A stretch of DNA of 64,000 nt from Psychrobacter sp. 72-O-c. GTDB taxonomy: Bacteria; Pseudomonadota; Gammaproteobacteria; Pseudomonadales; Moraxellaceae. Below the pieces are notes generated by a model that worked only from the letters and a program-made list of their open reading frames with translations, did not search any database and was not told the DNA's origin. Shown piece by piece: positions 1 through 8,714 of the stretch. Location: contig NZ_CAJHBI010000009.1 in the NCBI RefSeq assembly GCF_904846605.1, positions 44,819-108,818 on the forward strand. The letters are read 5' to 3'. The position numbers were made by a program, and so were the translations under genes. How positions within the stretch are numbered: position 1 is the stretch's first letter; every line of letters begins with the position of its first letter.

Positions 1-881
1 GTGGCCATAGACAGTAACATCAGTACTGTAGATACCAACATTAGCTTCGTACTGGATTTATCACCCCAACGACTGAATATCACACTGCCAATCAGCCCAG
101 CGCCACCGAATAGTAGCAGCACGAAGGTGACCAAGTTTTCGCTGATTGAGCCGACCTGACGCATGTAGGGTTCGATATAAGAGTAAGCGGCGTAGTGGGC
201 CGTAAAGACCACAAAGCAGAACAAATACAGGCAGACCAATAATGGATTTTTAAGTAATTCTGGTACTTTTTTGACCGACCCATCAAACATACTTGGCAGG
301 GTTGGCAATAGCTTTGCTTGTAGAACAAAAACTACAAAAGCAATCACACCAATGCCACCAAACGTGGTTCGCCAGCCAAACCATTGACCCACCAATCGTC
401 CTATAGGAACACCCAGCACCATCGCCAATGAGGTACCTGTAGCAAGTACACTAAGCGCTAGCGCCTTTTTACCTTCAGGGGCCACCCGCAGTATTATCGC
501 CGCTGTAATTGACCAAAATATCGCATGCGATAAAGCAATCCCGACTCGGCTCATCAGCAGTACTTGAAAACTCCACGCAAAAACGGACAGTACATGGCTG
601 GCAATAAATACCACGAAAACGGCCAGTAGCAACCGTTTGCGCTCCAATTTACCGGTCAATAACATCAGCGGTAACGACATGGCAGCGACGATCCAGGCAT
701 AAAGCGTCAACATCCAACCCGTTTCTGCCGTGGTGATTGAAAAATCTTGGGCAATATCACTCAACAGCGCCACAGGGACGAATTCTGTGGTATTCACCAC
801 GAACGCACTGATGCCCATTAAGATCACTCTAAAATACTGAGTCCGCAGAGAGTCTGTGCCCGCTTCGAGATTGTGTTTCAT
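1..881 (-). CDS. sotB: SotB-type MFS sugar efflux transporter, 3' end outside window
   Basis: Reading the minus strand from the ATG at 881 gives 293 codons without a stop, running off the window edge, so the C-terminal quarter or so is missing. The protein is a string of hydrophobic helices. It carries family-typical stretches such as NTTEFVPVALLSDIA near residue 30, LYAWIVAAMSLPLMLLTGKLE, a helix ending in ISHAIFWSITAA-like sequence, and AHYAAYSYIEPYMRQ. These match my memory of E. coli SotB (YdeA), an inner-membrane proton-driven exporter of arabinose and IPTG. The substrate here is inferred only. The gene is host DNA and runs away from the prophage; the attL repeat lies 170 bp upstream of its start. 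Confidence 0.85.
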   Translation of the reverse strand, partial: MKHNLEAGTDSLRTQYFRVILMGISAFVVNTTEFVPVALLSDIAQDFSITTAETGWMLTLYAWIVAAMSLPLMLLTGKLERKRLLLAVFVVFIASHVLSVFAWSFQVLLMSRVGIALSHAIFWSITAAIILRVAPEGKKALALSVLATGTSLAMVLGVPIGRLVGQWFGWRTTFGGIGVIAFVVFVLQAKLLPTLPSMFDGSVKKVPELLKNPLLVCLYLFCFVVFTAHYAAYSYIEPYMRQVGSISENLVTFVLLLFGGAGLIGSVIFSRWGDKSSTKLMLVSTVLMLLSMA

Positions 882-969
882 AAAATCCAATAAAAGATTA
901 ATAGTAGAAAGGAGAGAGGTAACATGCGAATTAGTATGTTCAGAAGATTTATTTATCAAATAACAGACA

Positions 970-998
970 CAAAAAAACCTGCTTAATAGCAGGTTTAA
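970..998 (-). terminator. Intrinsic terminator, probably the original tRNA-Leu terminator
   Basis: An AACCTGCT/AGCAGGTT stem with a TAAT loop (about 977-996) is followed on the minus strand by seven T residues. It lies outside the prophage, immediately downstream of the attL copy of the tRNA 3' end. Before integration it would have been about 60 bp downstream of the tRNA-Leu gene, so it was probably that gene's terminator. It could now stop prophage lysis-gene transcripts before they enter sotB. Confidence 0.7.
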
Positions 999-1053
999 TT
1001 TGATATGTATTTGAGACAAACGTTTAATTAGATAAACTTAAGTCACTATCGAA

Positions 1054-1084
1054 AAATGGTGGGGCTGGAGAGACTCGAACTCTC
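1054..1084. repeat. attL core: 31-bp copy of the tRNA-Leu 3' end
   Basis: These 31 bases are identical to 40953-40983. They consist of the CCA end, acceptor strand and T-arm of tRNA-Leu (minus strand) plus three flanking bases. The copy here has no 5' half, so it is the leftover host tRNA tail that marks the left end of the prophage. Identity stops abruptly at both edges. Confidence 0.93.
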
Positions 1085-1180
1085 TTTGATGTAAATCAAT
1101 ACAAACCCATCACAATTAAAATAAGTAAAATCAAAACCTTATGATTCTACGTCTCGATTGATTGTGATAGTTTAACATTA

Positions 1181-1203
1181 AACTGCGCCAAAAACTGCGT
1201 CAA
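1181..1203. other. Candidate integrase arm-type site, left
   Basis: The stretch has the form AACTGCG-C-CAAAA-ACTGCGTCAA. A closely similar stretch, AACTGCG-A-CAAAA-TCGCGACAA, lies at 40889-40910, about the same distance inside the opposite att core. Paired similar sites flanking a core are what arm-type integrase sites look like. Assigned by position and similarity only. Confidence 0.4.
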
Positions 1204-1206
1204 TCT

Positions 1207-1752
1207 TTATCCAGTGCACCCAACACCAACATGCTGAGCAATGACATCCGCAATCTCACGTGCGAGTGGCCATTTTTTGGCTTGATAAGTTGCCAGCTCG
1301 GTCGGATTAGAGATAAAGAATAGCTCTAAAATGATCCCACCATTCCGCACATAGCCAAGGCGTGAGTGTTGGCCACTGTTTTCTGGTTTAAAGCCACCAG
1401 CAGAGCCGCGAACTGGGATACCCATCACATCACTAACTGCTTCACAGAGTTTTTGACAGATTGCTTTATCTTTGGGTTGCGCTAGTGCTTCGACGCCGCC
1501 GGCGGTTGGGAGGTGAAAGGCATTACAGTGAAACTCAATAGCGACATTGCCTTTTTTGATCAGCTTGATAGCCTGGCGTAGTGATTGATTGTCACTCCCT
1601 TTACCGTCTGTGATCGCATCGATGCCCAAATCTTTTAAGCAGTAAGCGACGATATTGCGCATATCAGTAGTGATTTCAGCTTCAGTGACGTTGCCGTTGA
1701 CTGCGCCGGGGTCGGTATTGCTGTGGCCTGCTGTGATAGTAACTGTGCTCAT
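1207..1752 (-). CDS. Endolysin: N-acetylmuramoyl-L-alanine amidase (Amidase_3)
   Basis: The 181-residue protein is a single Amidase_3-type zinc hydrolase domain. The expected ligands are visible: H10 in TAGHSNTDPGA, a glutamate at E24 or E26, and H75 in EFHCNA. E143 in ILELFFISN is the likely catalytic glutamate. The enzyme would cut the amide bond between N-acetylmuramic acid and the L-alanine of the stem peptide. There is no signal peptide, so release would depend on a holin, and a holin-like gene lies two genes upstream in the same leftward operon. It is the last gene of the late operon, 120 bp from attL. I see no obvious spanin pair in this cassette. Confidence 0.85.
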   Translation of the reverse strand: MSTVTITAGHSNTDPGAVNGNVTEAEITTDMRNIVAYCLKDLGIDAITDGKGSDNQSLRQAIKLIKKGNVAIEFHCNAFHLPTAGGVEALAQPKDKAICQKLCEAVSDVMGIPVRGSAGGFKPENSGQHSRLGYVRNGGIILELFFISNPTELATYQAKKWPLAREIADVIAQHVGVGCTG

Positions 1753-1774
1753 AGATTTATCCTTTTTCAGACAT

Positions 1775-1798
1775 TAAAAAAGCCTCTGAATAGAGGCT
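1775..1798 (-). terminator. Hairpin with T-run between the 51-aa ORF and the amidase
   Basis: AGCCTCT/AGAGGCT stem with a 4-nt loop, followed on the minus strand by five or six T residues. It sits upstream of the amidase, so if it works as a terminator it must be read through for lysis. Confidence 0.6.
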
Positions 1799-1815
1799 GT
1801 GATTAATGTCGATTG

Positions 1816-1971
1816 TTATTTGTCTGCGAGTCGTAGCGCCCAATGCAGTGCGTTGAGTGCTGCTAAGCCGCGTCGATAATACTTTGGTTCGACATATGGC
1901 TGGATAACCTCGCTGTTCTGTACTGCGATACTAGTTAGGTTCTTTGCTAGTTTGATAAATTTTCTTCTCAT
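1816..1971 (-). CDS. Small phage protein of unknown function (51 aa)
   Basis: A short ORF on the minus strand opens with an ATG at 1971 preceded by a good Shine-Dalgarno (AAGGGA, 7 nt spacing). It encodes 51 residues starting MRRKFIKLAKN and ending ALRLADK, basic at the N-terminus and with no clear transmembrane segment. It lies between the holin-like gene and the endolysin in the lysis module. I do not recognise the family. The case for it being a gene rests on the ribosome binding site and the tight fit between its neighbours. Confidence 0.5.
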   Translation of the reverse strand: MRRKFIKLAKNLTSIAVQNSEVIQPYVEPKYYRRGLAALNALHWALRLADK

Positions 1972-1987
1972 GATTTATTCCCTTTGA

Positions 1988-2380
1988 TTACTTGCCGAAG
2001 ATGGCAAAAGCGGCGTCTTTAACCTCTTTGATGATTGCTGATGCTGGCTTACCTTGCATGAGAGCGACAGCTTGATAGACAATACCTATGGCTAACATGC
2101 CAAACACTGCCCACATGAGCATGATTGCGCCTTGCGTCATTGGGCTATAATCTTGCCACCCATAAATTTCGATGTGTGCTTGACCACCGAATAAACTAAT
2201 CGTTACAGCAATTGTAAACTTAACGATAACTGATATATTGACTTGTATTTTACCGTCCTTGCCGATGTCGCCGCTTAGCATTAAGCCAAAAACAGCGCCG
2301 ATAACAGCAGCAAAGACTTTTGGCAGAAACGCCAGCAGCTTTAATATAATAACGTCAATAAATGGTGTGTTATTTGGCAT
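1988..2380 (-). CDS. Putative holin-like membrane protein
   Basis: The 130-residue protein starts at the ATG at 2380, chosen because AAGGAG lies 4 nt upstream; an ATG seven codons earlier has no such signal. Three hydrophobic stretches are visible: LLAFLPKVFAAVIGAVFGLML, VIVKFTIAVTISLFG and AIMLMWAVFGMLAIGIVYQAVAL. A lysine-containing amphipathic tail follows. The three-helix layout, small size and position next to the endolysin suggest a class I holin that would form inner-membrane lesions and release the amidase. No sequence family is recognised with certainty, so the function is inferred from topology and context. Confidence 0.6.
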   Translation of the reverse strand: MPNNTPFIDVIILKLLAFLPKVFAAVIGAVFGLMLSGDIGKDGKIQVNISVIVKFTIAVTISLFGGQAHIEIYGWQDYSPMTQGAIMLMWAVFGMLAIGIVYQAVALMQGKPASAIIKEVKDAAFAIFGK

Positions 2381-2403
2381 ACATCTCCTTAATTTTGGCA
2401 ATA

Positions 2404-2426
2404 AAAAAGCACCGATTAAGGTGCTG
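2404..2426 (-). terminator. Intercistronic hairpin upstream of the holin-like gene
   Basis: AGCACC/GGTGCT stem with a 6-nt loop, followed by six T residues on the minus strand. One of a series of terminator-like hairpins in the late operon. Confidence 0.55.
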
Positions 2427-2489
2427 TATTAATAATCCACTATTTATATATTACTTATAGTTATACTTATCAGTAATAACCAATTTTTT

Positions 2490-3149
2490 CTAGTATCCCG
2501 TGACGTCTATTATTAAAACGTACAAACCCCATGCTGGAACAATATCACCATTACTATCATTACTGACTTCAACGGCTGCTTCTAATGCGTAAGTATCTCC
2601 TCTTTTTGCTAAAGCTATAGTCATCAAATCAGAGTTTTTATTCCACGCTGGAAATTGGATTGTTAGTGCTGCAACATTCTTCCCAATGTAATTTTTTGAC
2701 CAGCAGGTATTCCTACCGTTTACGGTGGTTAGCTCAGGCCTAATATCAGAGAACTTAACAACGTCCAGTATCTTTAACGCCTTTTGGTTGCTTGTGTAAA
2801 CTAAAGAACCTGATTCCCCGAAAACCTCTAAACCGTAGTTATCAGTAGAATTGGCGGGGATGTTATAGTCAAACCTTATGACTTCGCCTTGGCCTATACC
2901 TACGTGAGCATAAGGCTCGTTATCTACTGGGTCATCTAACCAGTAAAAAGCGCCCCCTTGTTTTGTTAATAACGTATGTCCATCATACGGTCTAGTAGCA
3001 AATACATGCTTATTTGAAAATTGACCGTACTGCCTTCCTGAACCGTTGGGGTTATTGTGGTCAAGTTTATCTCTAAACACAAATAAAGGTGCTTTGTCCA
3101 ATACTTGTTTACTACCGTTGTCATTTACAACCTCAAATCCTGTGCTCAT
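2490..3149 (-). CDS. Phage protein of unknown function, probably tail-tip associated (219 aa)
   Basis: The protein opens MSTGFEVVNDNGSKQVLD. This resembles the N-terminus of its upstream neighbour, MPKGLQVFDENGINVLD, so the two share a small module of the pattern G-[FL]-x-V-x-x-x-NG-x-x-VLD. The rest looks like beta-rich sequence with many aromatic residues and no membrane segment. Its ATG abuts the stop codon of the upstream gene (TAAATG), so the two are co-translated. Placed directly after the host-specificity protein J gene, it may be a tail-tip or fibre accessory protein. Family not recognised. Confidence 0.65.
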   Translation of the reverse strand: MSTGFEVVNDNGSKQVLDKAPLFVFRDKLDHNNPNGSGRQYGQFSNKHVFATRPYDGHTLLTKQGGAFYWLDDPVDNEPYAHVGIGQGEVIRFDYNIPANSTDNYGLEVFGESGSLVYTSNQKALKILDVVKFSDIRPELTTVNGRNTCWSKNYIGKNVAALTIQFPAWNKNSDLMTIALAKRGDTYALEAAVEVSNDSNGDIVPAWGLYVLIIDVTGY

Positions 3150-3422
3150 TTAATATACCCCCACGTATAAACTACGTTTAAAAGATGACCTTGTGTTAGT
3201 TACTGTACACTTATTGCCTGAAAACTCCACCTTAACTTGGCTATCTTCATATCGCATACTAGGACTCGCGATGAAAAAGGGTGTTTCTGTTGCAAATAAA
3301 TCACTATAGAAAACCACAACATTTGGATCATAATCAAACTTGCCAAATATTTTTACTGTACCTGAATTAGTATCTAATACGTTGATACCATTTTCATCGA
3401 AAACCTGTAACCCTTTTGGCAT
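3150..3422 (-). CDS. Small phage protein with a GxxVxxxNGxxVLD N-terminus (90 aa)
   Basis: I place the start at the ATG at 3422 because AAGGAG lies 6 nt upstream and because this aligns the N-terminus with that of the downstream relative. An in-frame ATG at 3488 would add 22 mostly basic residues and overlap the stop of J (ATGGTAA), so translational coupling from J is an alternative. The protein looks beta-rich, with no membrane segment or recognised catalytic motif. It follows J and precedes its likely paralogue, forming a two-gene unit at the tail-tip end of the module. Function unknown. Confidence 0.6.
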   Translation of the reverse strand: MPKGLQVFDENGINVLDTNSGTVKIFGKFDYDPNVVVFYSDLFATETPFFIASPSMRYEDSQVKVEFSGNKCTVTNTRSSFKRSLYVGVY

Positions 3423-3481
3423 ATCTTTCTCCTTACCAAATAACTTTCTAAAAAATCTCTTAATCATACTTAGAAAATTAT

Positions 3482-6400
3482 TTACCATAGTCCTAATCTC
3501 ACTCTTAGTGTGTTGTTATCATCGTAAACACTTAGTAAACTGTCTTGTATCTCAAGTCTTGCGCCTGTTTGAGCTGACTTAAAATGTCCGATTGTGGCTG
3601 ACAATGCGTCTAATGAGCCTATGGTTGCCGTATCGATACTAATAAGACCTATTGACGCTTTTGGTGCGTAAAAGTTACGAGTATAAACTCCAGCTGCCAC
3701 CGTCACACCGTCGATTACTTGCGGTGTGCTTAGTACCATTAAAGGACTTACACCGTCATCGACGCCATTAGCAGGTGCGGATATTGTGAACCTATCGGCT
3801 CGAACATCAAACGCGCTAAAGTTATTCTTTTGAACAACAAGACCATAACCTGCAATTTTACCCCCTGCATCAATCTTGATAGTGTGCTGCGCTTTTACAT
3901 CTGTCTCAGTAGCTACCAGCGAGTCAAGCACTACCTTTTCAGCATTCAACTGTCCAACTTGGTCAGCGATAACGGCTTTCTGCGCTGTTAAGTCAGCCTT
4001 CGCAGCGTTTATATCTGCTATCAGACTGTCGTACTCAGCTTTTAATGCTGTGTCAGGCGTAGAGTTGCGCTTAGCGGTTAAGTCAGCGACCTTGCTTGTG
4101 TAGTCATTGATCTGAGTCGTTAAGGCTGTTGATTGTGCGTTTAGATTAGTGACGTCTTTATCCAAACGAGCTTTAGCAATCTCATTCTTTAACTTCTCAG
4201 CGTTACCTACAGCCGATATAGTTTCGATGGCTGTTTGCTGACCGTCAATAACGCCTTGCATGCTTGAAAAGCTACCTGCAATAGAGCCAAAATCTGTGCT
4301 AAATGCCCCGCTGCCTTCGACTAATGAAGCTAGATTTTCGCCTACTGACGATTGAAGCTCGGTAACTTTAGCGGCCAATCCGGTGCCTGGAGTAGTGATA
4401 GCAAGATCCAAGTCTTGTATTAATGCGATGTTGCCTTGTGTCTCTGCTTTGAGTTGAGTAAAGCTAGTAGCAAAAGCAGCGTCATTGGTGGCTAGCGTCT
4501 CAAGCTCTTGACGTAAAGCGGCATTGCTATCATTAAACTCAGACTGCAAGTTGGTGACACGCTCGTTAGCGGCGTAGTTATCACGCGCCACAGTCTTGGC
4601 ATATGTCCACTGCTGACTACTGCTAGCGTCTACATGGCGAGTTTTGTCTGCATAACGTGGCTTGTAGTCAAGAATAACACCTTGCAACGTTTCGTATTGC
4701 ACGCCAAGCTCGTTATTAATCTCGATTTGCTCATCGAGTATCGTAATGATCTTGTCGCTTGCAATATTAGCTTTATCTAGCGCTTGGTTGGCAGTGTTTT
4801 GAGCGTTATCACTAACGAGTTTGGCGGCATTAACAATAGCAGTGTTAAGATCAGCGCGCTTTAAAAACAGATCATCAAACTTGCCATTAAAAGCAGTTCT
4901 GATAATAACGCTAGTCGTGCTCATATCAGCCAGTTTCGGTGTAATATAACTCACTAAAGCATTATAAGCAGCTGTATAAGCTATAGATGAAACGTCATAC
5001 TTTGTAGCGCGAGCTAGCAGATCGGTATTAACTCGCTGCATCTCGTCGAATATTAATTTGACCTGTTTTTTCTCGACCGCTGTTAGCTTGTTGTCTGCTG
5101 CGATTTCTGTTAAAGATGATAGTGCGGCGGTTGCTGACTGCTGCGCGGCTATCGCTTTATCGTCTGCTGTTTTGGCGTTTGCTTTTGCAGTGTTAGCGGT
5201 ACTTTGTGCAGCTACTGCTTTGTCATCAGCGTCTTTCGCGGCGGCCATTGCTTCGCTAGCGGCTTGAGCGGCATCCGTTGCGGCTTTGTCAGTCACAACT
5301 ACCCATGTATTGCCGTCCCAGCGTTTTGGTGTATTTTTGCCTCCTGTTGTGTCGATCCATAGGTTTTGTGGGAGTTGACGCGCGGCGGAAGGGGTTTGCC
5401 ATTGATAAATAACCTCACCCTTGTTTCCTGCGGCGGTGGCGGCGTTGCTAGCAGCTGTTGCGGCTGCGTCAGCGGCTCTTTGAGCGTCATCGGCTTGTTG
5501 CTTAGTCTCGATGATGTCTTGTATGCGGGTGGCAGTTTCAGCTGATAACTCACGCTCAACTACTTCTATTTTGTCAATTTTTGAGGTTAAGATGCCGTTA
5601 AGACTACCTTCGTTAATTTCTCCCTCAATTAAATCAAGCACTTTATCAGCACTGTTATCAGTCGTAGCAGTAACCCAAGCTGACCACGCGCTTTTGTTGC
5701 CGAGCTTATCGACTAAACGTGCTTTATATGACTGCGATAGACCGCCCTGTAAGCCACTAATGGTGTGCGTATTAGTAGGGTAGCTTGCTTGTGTTAATGC
5801 TGCCACGTTGACATCAGGCGCACTACCAACTTGTATCTCGGTGTAGTCACTATCGCCACTACCTTGACCAAATCCCCATTTCAACTCCATACCAAATAAC
5901 ACACCAGTAGCAGTCAAGCTAACAATAACGGGCGGCACTCCCACTTTGCCTTCGATAGCCGTTAGCATAGATGTGACAGGTTTTGAGATAGCATCAAACG
6001 CGCTAACTGCTCTGACGCGCGCTACGTAATTACCGCTATAAACTCCGTCAATTTCTACTGATATATTGCCTGTGCGTGGTACTGTAACCCAGTCGCCATC
6101 GTCTTTGCGCCATTCCACATCATAAGCAACCGCCTCTTTTACTTGTGCCCACGTTATGATTAGCGTGGTAACGGTTAAGCCTTGAGCGACACGATGACGA
6201 CTATCAAGCGCGACCGTTTCCGGTGCTGCGATAATATAAGGGTTGTTGGTAGGTACGACTGGACGCTGCTCAATAATTGTGCCGTTGTCAATTTGCGCGT
6301 ACATGCTAGGGTCATATTGCATTGCAGTGTAATTGTACTGAGTAGCATCTTCGTTTTGCGTGACCGACATAACGATAAATGGCATTGTTGGCATCTCAGC

Positions 6401-8095
6401 CGTATTGACCGCCCAGACGTTTTGACTAGCGACTGGATCAAAAGCAAGTGCGACAGTAATAGCGCGACCATTGATAGCGGTAATCACACGCTCTTGCGCT
6501 TTGCCGGACTCAAGATTAACAATGAGTTTATCGCCAACGGTAGCAGGAACATTGTCACGGTCAACGGTAATTACTTTACGATTGGCACTGACAGACGATA
6601 TGCGGCCACCATTATTGGCACCAGTAAACATCATATCCGCAATGTCTAAGCGGCTGCCAACAACAGGTAGCGAGCCATCTAAACCCATTGCAAAACTAAC
6701 GGTTTGAGTGCGGTTAATCTCAGCGAGTAAAGCAGCTAAACCCATGCGATAGGCTTGCCCTTCGCTTGTGCAGCCGACAGCCGATAAGTCGAGTAGGTTA
6801 ATCCCAAATTCGGCAATGGCTTGCTCATTGCGTACCATCACATATTCAGTTTCATAAGCATTGGCAGGGTTTGACCATGCCACCTTTGCAATCGTATGTC
6901 TATCGCTTGCGGCGCTGCCTGTTTTGACGAACGCGCCATTGATAACGTTGGCACGAGTAATCACATACTCAGCATCACGAGCCGTATCAGCATCGACTAC
7001 GATTTGTGAGCCATTCCAAAAGCTCATGCCTCTAAATATACCTGCGACATGCTGCAAGACTTGATAAGCATCCTCAGTTTTTTGCAAATATAGATTGCAG
7101 GTAAAGCGCGGCTCAGTACCGCCTTTTCCATCATTTACTGGTTCATCACAAACTCTTGCGATATGCTCAAGCGCCCACTTATTAATCATAAACGGCTGTA
7201 TTTTATCGCCTAAGCCATAACGCTTATTGGTAATTAAGTCGTAGTAATGCCAAGCCGGATTGGTGGTATAACCTTGCTTAAATGTACCGTCCCAAATACC
7301 AGTGCTAGTACGAGTTGCAGTGTCATAGTTGCTAGGCACTTGCACATAAACGCCCTGCATATCAACCGATAGCTTAGGGATATTACTAAACGTCTTAGCG
7401 TCAAACGATAAATAGAGTAATGCGCTGCAAGGATAGCGTAATTTTGCGTCAATAATCTCAGCAATGCTATCAACCTGCATGCCGTTAAATAACAGCTCAT
7501 TGTCACCGTCAGCCGTAATTTTACGCACACGAATTTGCCAATTATTTTGAGCGTCTGGTAATTTAACATTGTAAGTCTTTTGGTAGCGACCACTGGTTTT
7601 AGCAGTCAATGACGTATTAAGCATCGTTACATAGCCGTTGCCGTCTGTCTGTACATCTATCGCATAAGCGACAGTAGTGCCGACTACATCGCCTTTATCG
7701 GTGACGTTTTTGAGCAGTGGAAATGAGATGTTGACGTTGATGCTAGATAGCTGGGTATTGGTAATGCTGCGAATATAAGGCGTATCGCTAGAGAGTTGGA
7801 CGTTAATGCCAACCTCGTTGCTTGCGCTCGGCATACCTGCGATATGAGTTTGGTCAACTGTGCCGTGGCGAATCTCCCACTCGACATTCTCAAAGTTTGG
7901 ATTGCCGCTATCATCAACTAAAGGCGTACCCTCAAGCATGATACTAGCTGCGCCATTCGCTAGACCTTTGACTTCACCAGCTGATAATAGATATAGTGCT
8001 TTTAGGCGGCTAATTGACGCAATAGTGTCGTCAGCGATAGACGGACGGCTAGGCTGTTTTTGACCTGCTTTTCGGCCTTCGATAACTACTGACAT
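3482..8095 (-). CDS. J: Tail tip attachment / host specificity protein J
   Basis: At 1537 residues this is the largest prophage protein, with the layout of lambda gpJ. An N-terminal tail-protein domain includes LSAGEVKGLANGAASIMLEGTPL near residue 35 and the segment around YDLITNKRYGLGDKI. A fibronectin-III-like domain follows at about 620-710. A long alanine-rich helical section at about 850-1010 and 1130-1370 is likely coiled coil. A beta-rich C-terminus ends in LRVRLGLW. J proteins form the central tip fibre and contact the receptor. It follows gpI with a one-base overlap (TAATG). Only ordinary coding sequence is seen at its C-terminus; no second copy of the DGR repeat is present, so retroelement variation acts on another protein. 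Confidence 0.9.
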   Translation of the reverse strand: MSVVIEGRKAGQKQPSRPSIADDTIASISRLKALYLLSAGEVKGLANGAASIMLEGTPLVDDSGNPNFENVEWEIRHGTVDQTHIAGMPSASNEVGINVQLSSDTPYIRSITNTQLSSINVNISFPLLKNVTDKGDVVGTTVAYAIDVQTDGNGYVTMLNTSLTAKTSGRYQKTYNVKLPDAQNNWQIRVRKITADGDNELLFNGMQVDSIAEIIDAKLRYPCSALLYLSFDAKTFSNIPKLSVDMQGVYVQVPSNYDTATRTSTGIWDGTFKQGYTTNPAWHYYDLITNKRYGLGDKIQPFMINKWALEHIARVCDEPVNDGKGGTEPRFTCNLYLQKTEDAYQVLQHVAGIFRGMSFWNGSQIVVDADTARDAEYVITRANVINGAFVKTGSAASDRHTIAKVAWSNPANAYETEYVMVRNEQAIAEFGINLLDLSAVGCTSEGQAYRMGLAALLAEINRTQTVSFAMGLDGSLPVVGSRLDIADMMFTGANNGGRISSVSANRKVITVDRDNVPATVGDKLIVNLESGKAQERVITAINGRAITVALAFDPVASQNVWAVNTAEMPTMPFIVMSVTQNEDATQYNYTAMQYDPSMYAQIDNGTIIEQRPVVPTNNPYIIAAPETVALDSRHRVAQGLTVTTLIITWAQVKEAVAYDVEWRKDDGDWVTVPRTGNISVEIDGVYSGNYVARVRAVSAFDAISKPVTSMLTAIEGKVGVPPVIVSLTATGVLFGMELKWGFGQGSGDSDYTEIQVGSAPDVNVAALTQASYPTNTHTISGLQGGLSQSYKARLVDKLGNKSAWSAWVTATTDNSADKVLDLIEGEINEGSLNGILTSKIDKIEVVERELSAETATRIQDIIETKQQADDAQRAADAAATAASNAATAAGNKGEVIYQWQTPSAARQLPQNLWIDTTGGKNTPKRWDGNTWVVVTDKAATDAAQAASEAMAAAKDADDKAVAAQSTANTAKANAKTADDKAIAAQQSATAALSSLTEIAADNKLTAVEKKQVKLIFDEMQRVNTDLLARATKYDVSSIAYTAAYNALVSYITPKLADMSTTSVIIRTAFNGKFDDLFLKRADLNTAIVNAAKLVSDNAQNTANQALDKANIASDKIITILDEQIEINNELGVQYETLQGVILDYKPRYADKTRHVDASSSQQWTYAKTVARDNYAANERVTNLQSEFNDSNAALRQELETLATNDAAFATSFTQLKAETQGNIALIQDLDLAITTPGTGLAAKVTELQSSVGENLASLVEGSGAFSTDFGSIAGSFSSMQGVIDGQQTAIETISAVGNAEKLKNEIAKARLDKDVTNLNAQSTALTTQINDYTSKVADLTAKRNSTPDTALKAEYDSLIADINAAKADLTAQKAVIADQVGQLNAEKVVLDSLVATETDVKAQHTIKIDAGGKIAGYGLVVQKNNFSAFDVRADRFTISAPANGVDDGVSPLMVLSTPQVIDGVTVAAGVYTRNFYAPKASIGLISIDTATIGSLDALSATIGHFKSAQTGARLEIQDSLLSVYDDNNTLRVRLGLW

Positions 8096-8658
8096 TATGT
8101 ATCCTCATTGACTATCTGTAAGCTGATAATGTGACCGCCGATATGACGACGACCTAATAGCAAGGGCTGCACGTTACCTTGAGCGGTTGTCGTGACTGCG
8201 CCACCAAAAGCGTAACTCGCTTTGTTGCCCGACTCATCTTGTTGCTCAATGTTAGGGGTCGGCATAAGCAGGGTTGCAGCACCGCCGATCATCAAACCAA
8301 CACCTGGAGCTATCAGTCCTTGTGCGCCTGGCACAAAAATACCAACGCCTACCAATACAGCGCCCGCAATAACTTGCAGCCAACCACCAGCATCACCACC
8401 CGCACCGACAATTTCGGGCACAATGCGGATCACTTGAGCGCCTGTATTATGCTCGATCTGACTGTCAGCAATATTATCGTCGTCATTAAATACCGCAAAA
8501 AATAACCCGTCTTTATGCGCGTTTGCCATAAATTGCTTAAAGCCTTTAATTTGATAGCTCAATGCCTCACAAGCTTCGCGTGGGCTAGCAACGTCTAGCT
8601 CAAAAGACTTGCCAAACATTTCAGCGAGTACGCCACTCAATTCAATACGTCTTAGCAT
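8095..8658 (-). CDS. I: Lambda gpI-like tail assembly protein
   Basis: The 187-residue protein opens MLRRIELSGVLAEMFG and has the ubiquitin-like N-terminal half typical of gpI. A glycine-rich hydrophobic stretch follows at about 95-135 (WLQVIAGAVLVGVGIFVPGAQ), then the LLLGRRHIGG motif near the C-terminus. gpI acts in assembling the tail tip together with K, L and J. The gene order L-K-I-J here is the lambda order. Its stop overlaps the J start by one base, which implies translational coupling. Confidence 0.85.
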   Translation of the reverse strand: MLRRIELSGVLAEMFGKSFELDVASPREACEALSYQIKGFKQFMANAHKDGLFFAVFNDDDNIADSQIEHNTGAQVIRIVPEIVGAGGDAGGWLQVIAGAVLVGVGIFVPGAQGLIAPGVGLMIGGAATLLMPTPNIEQQDESGNKASYAFGGAVTTTAQGNVQPLLLGRRHIGGHIISLQIVNEDT

Positions 8659-8671
8659 TTATGACCTCGCA

Positions 8672-8696
8672 TAAAAAACCCCACAATTAAGTGGGC
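8672..8696 (-). terminator. Intercistronic hairpin between gpK and gpI genes
   Basis: CCCAC/GTGGG stem with an AATTAA loop, followed by six T residues on the minus strand. Confidence 0.5.
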
Positions 8697-8714
8697 GGTG
8701 GGTTGTTTTTATTG

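Noticed and set aside
92..328. 78-residue ORF on the minus strand
   Set aside because: It lies in another frame of the sotB gene, whose own frame gives a clear transporter.
3482..5300. Second variable repeat at the end of the J gene
   Set aside because: I looked for the GGxW...AGxW pattern and for bases matching the TR; none is found in J.
4000..8000. Several ORFs of 60-155 residues inside the J gene on both strands
   Set aside because: They are shadows of the J frame, without start signals or recognisable domains.
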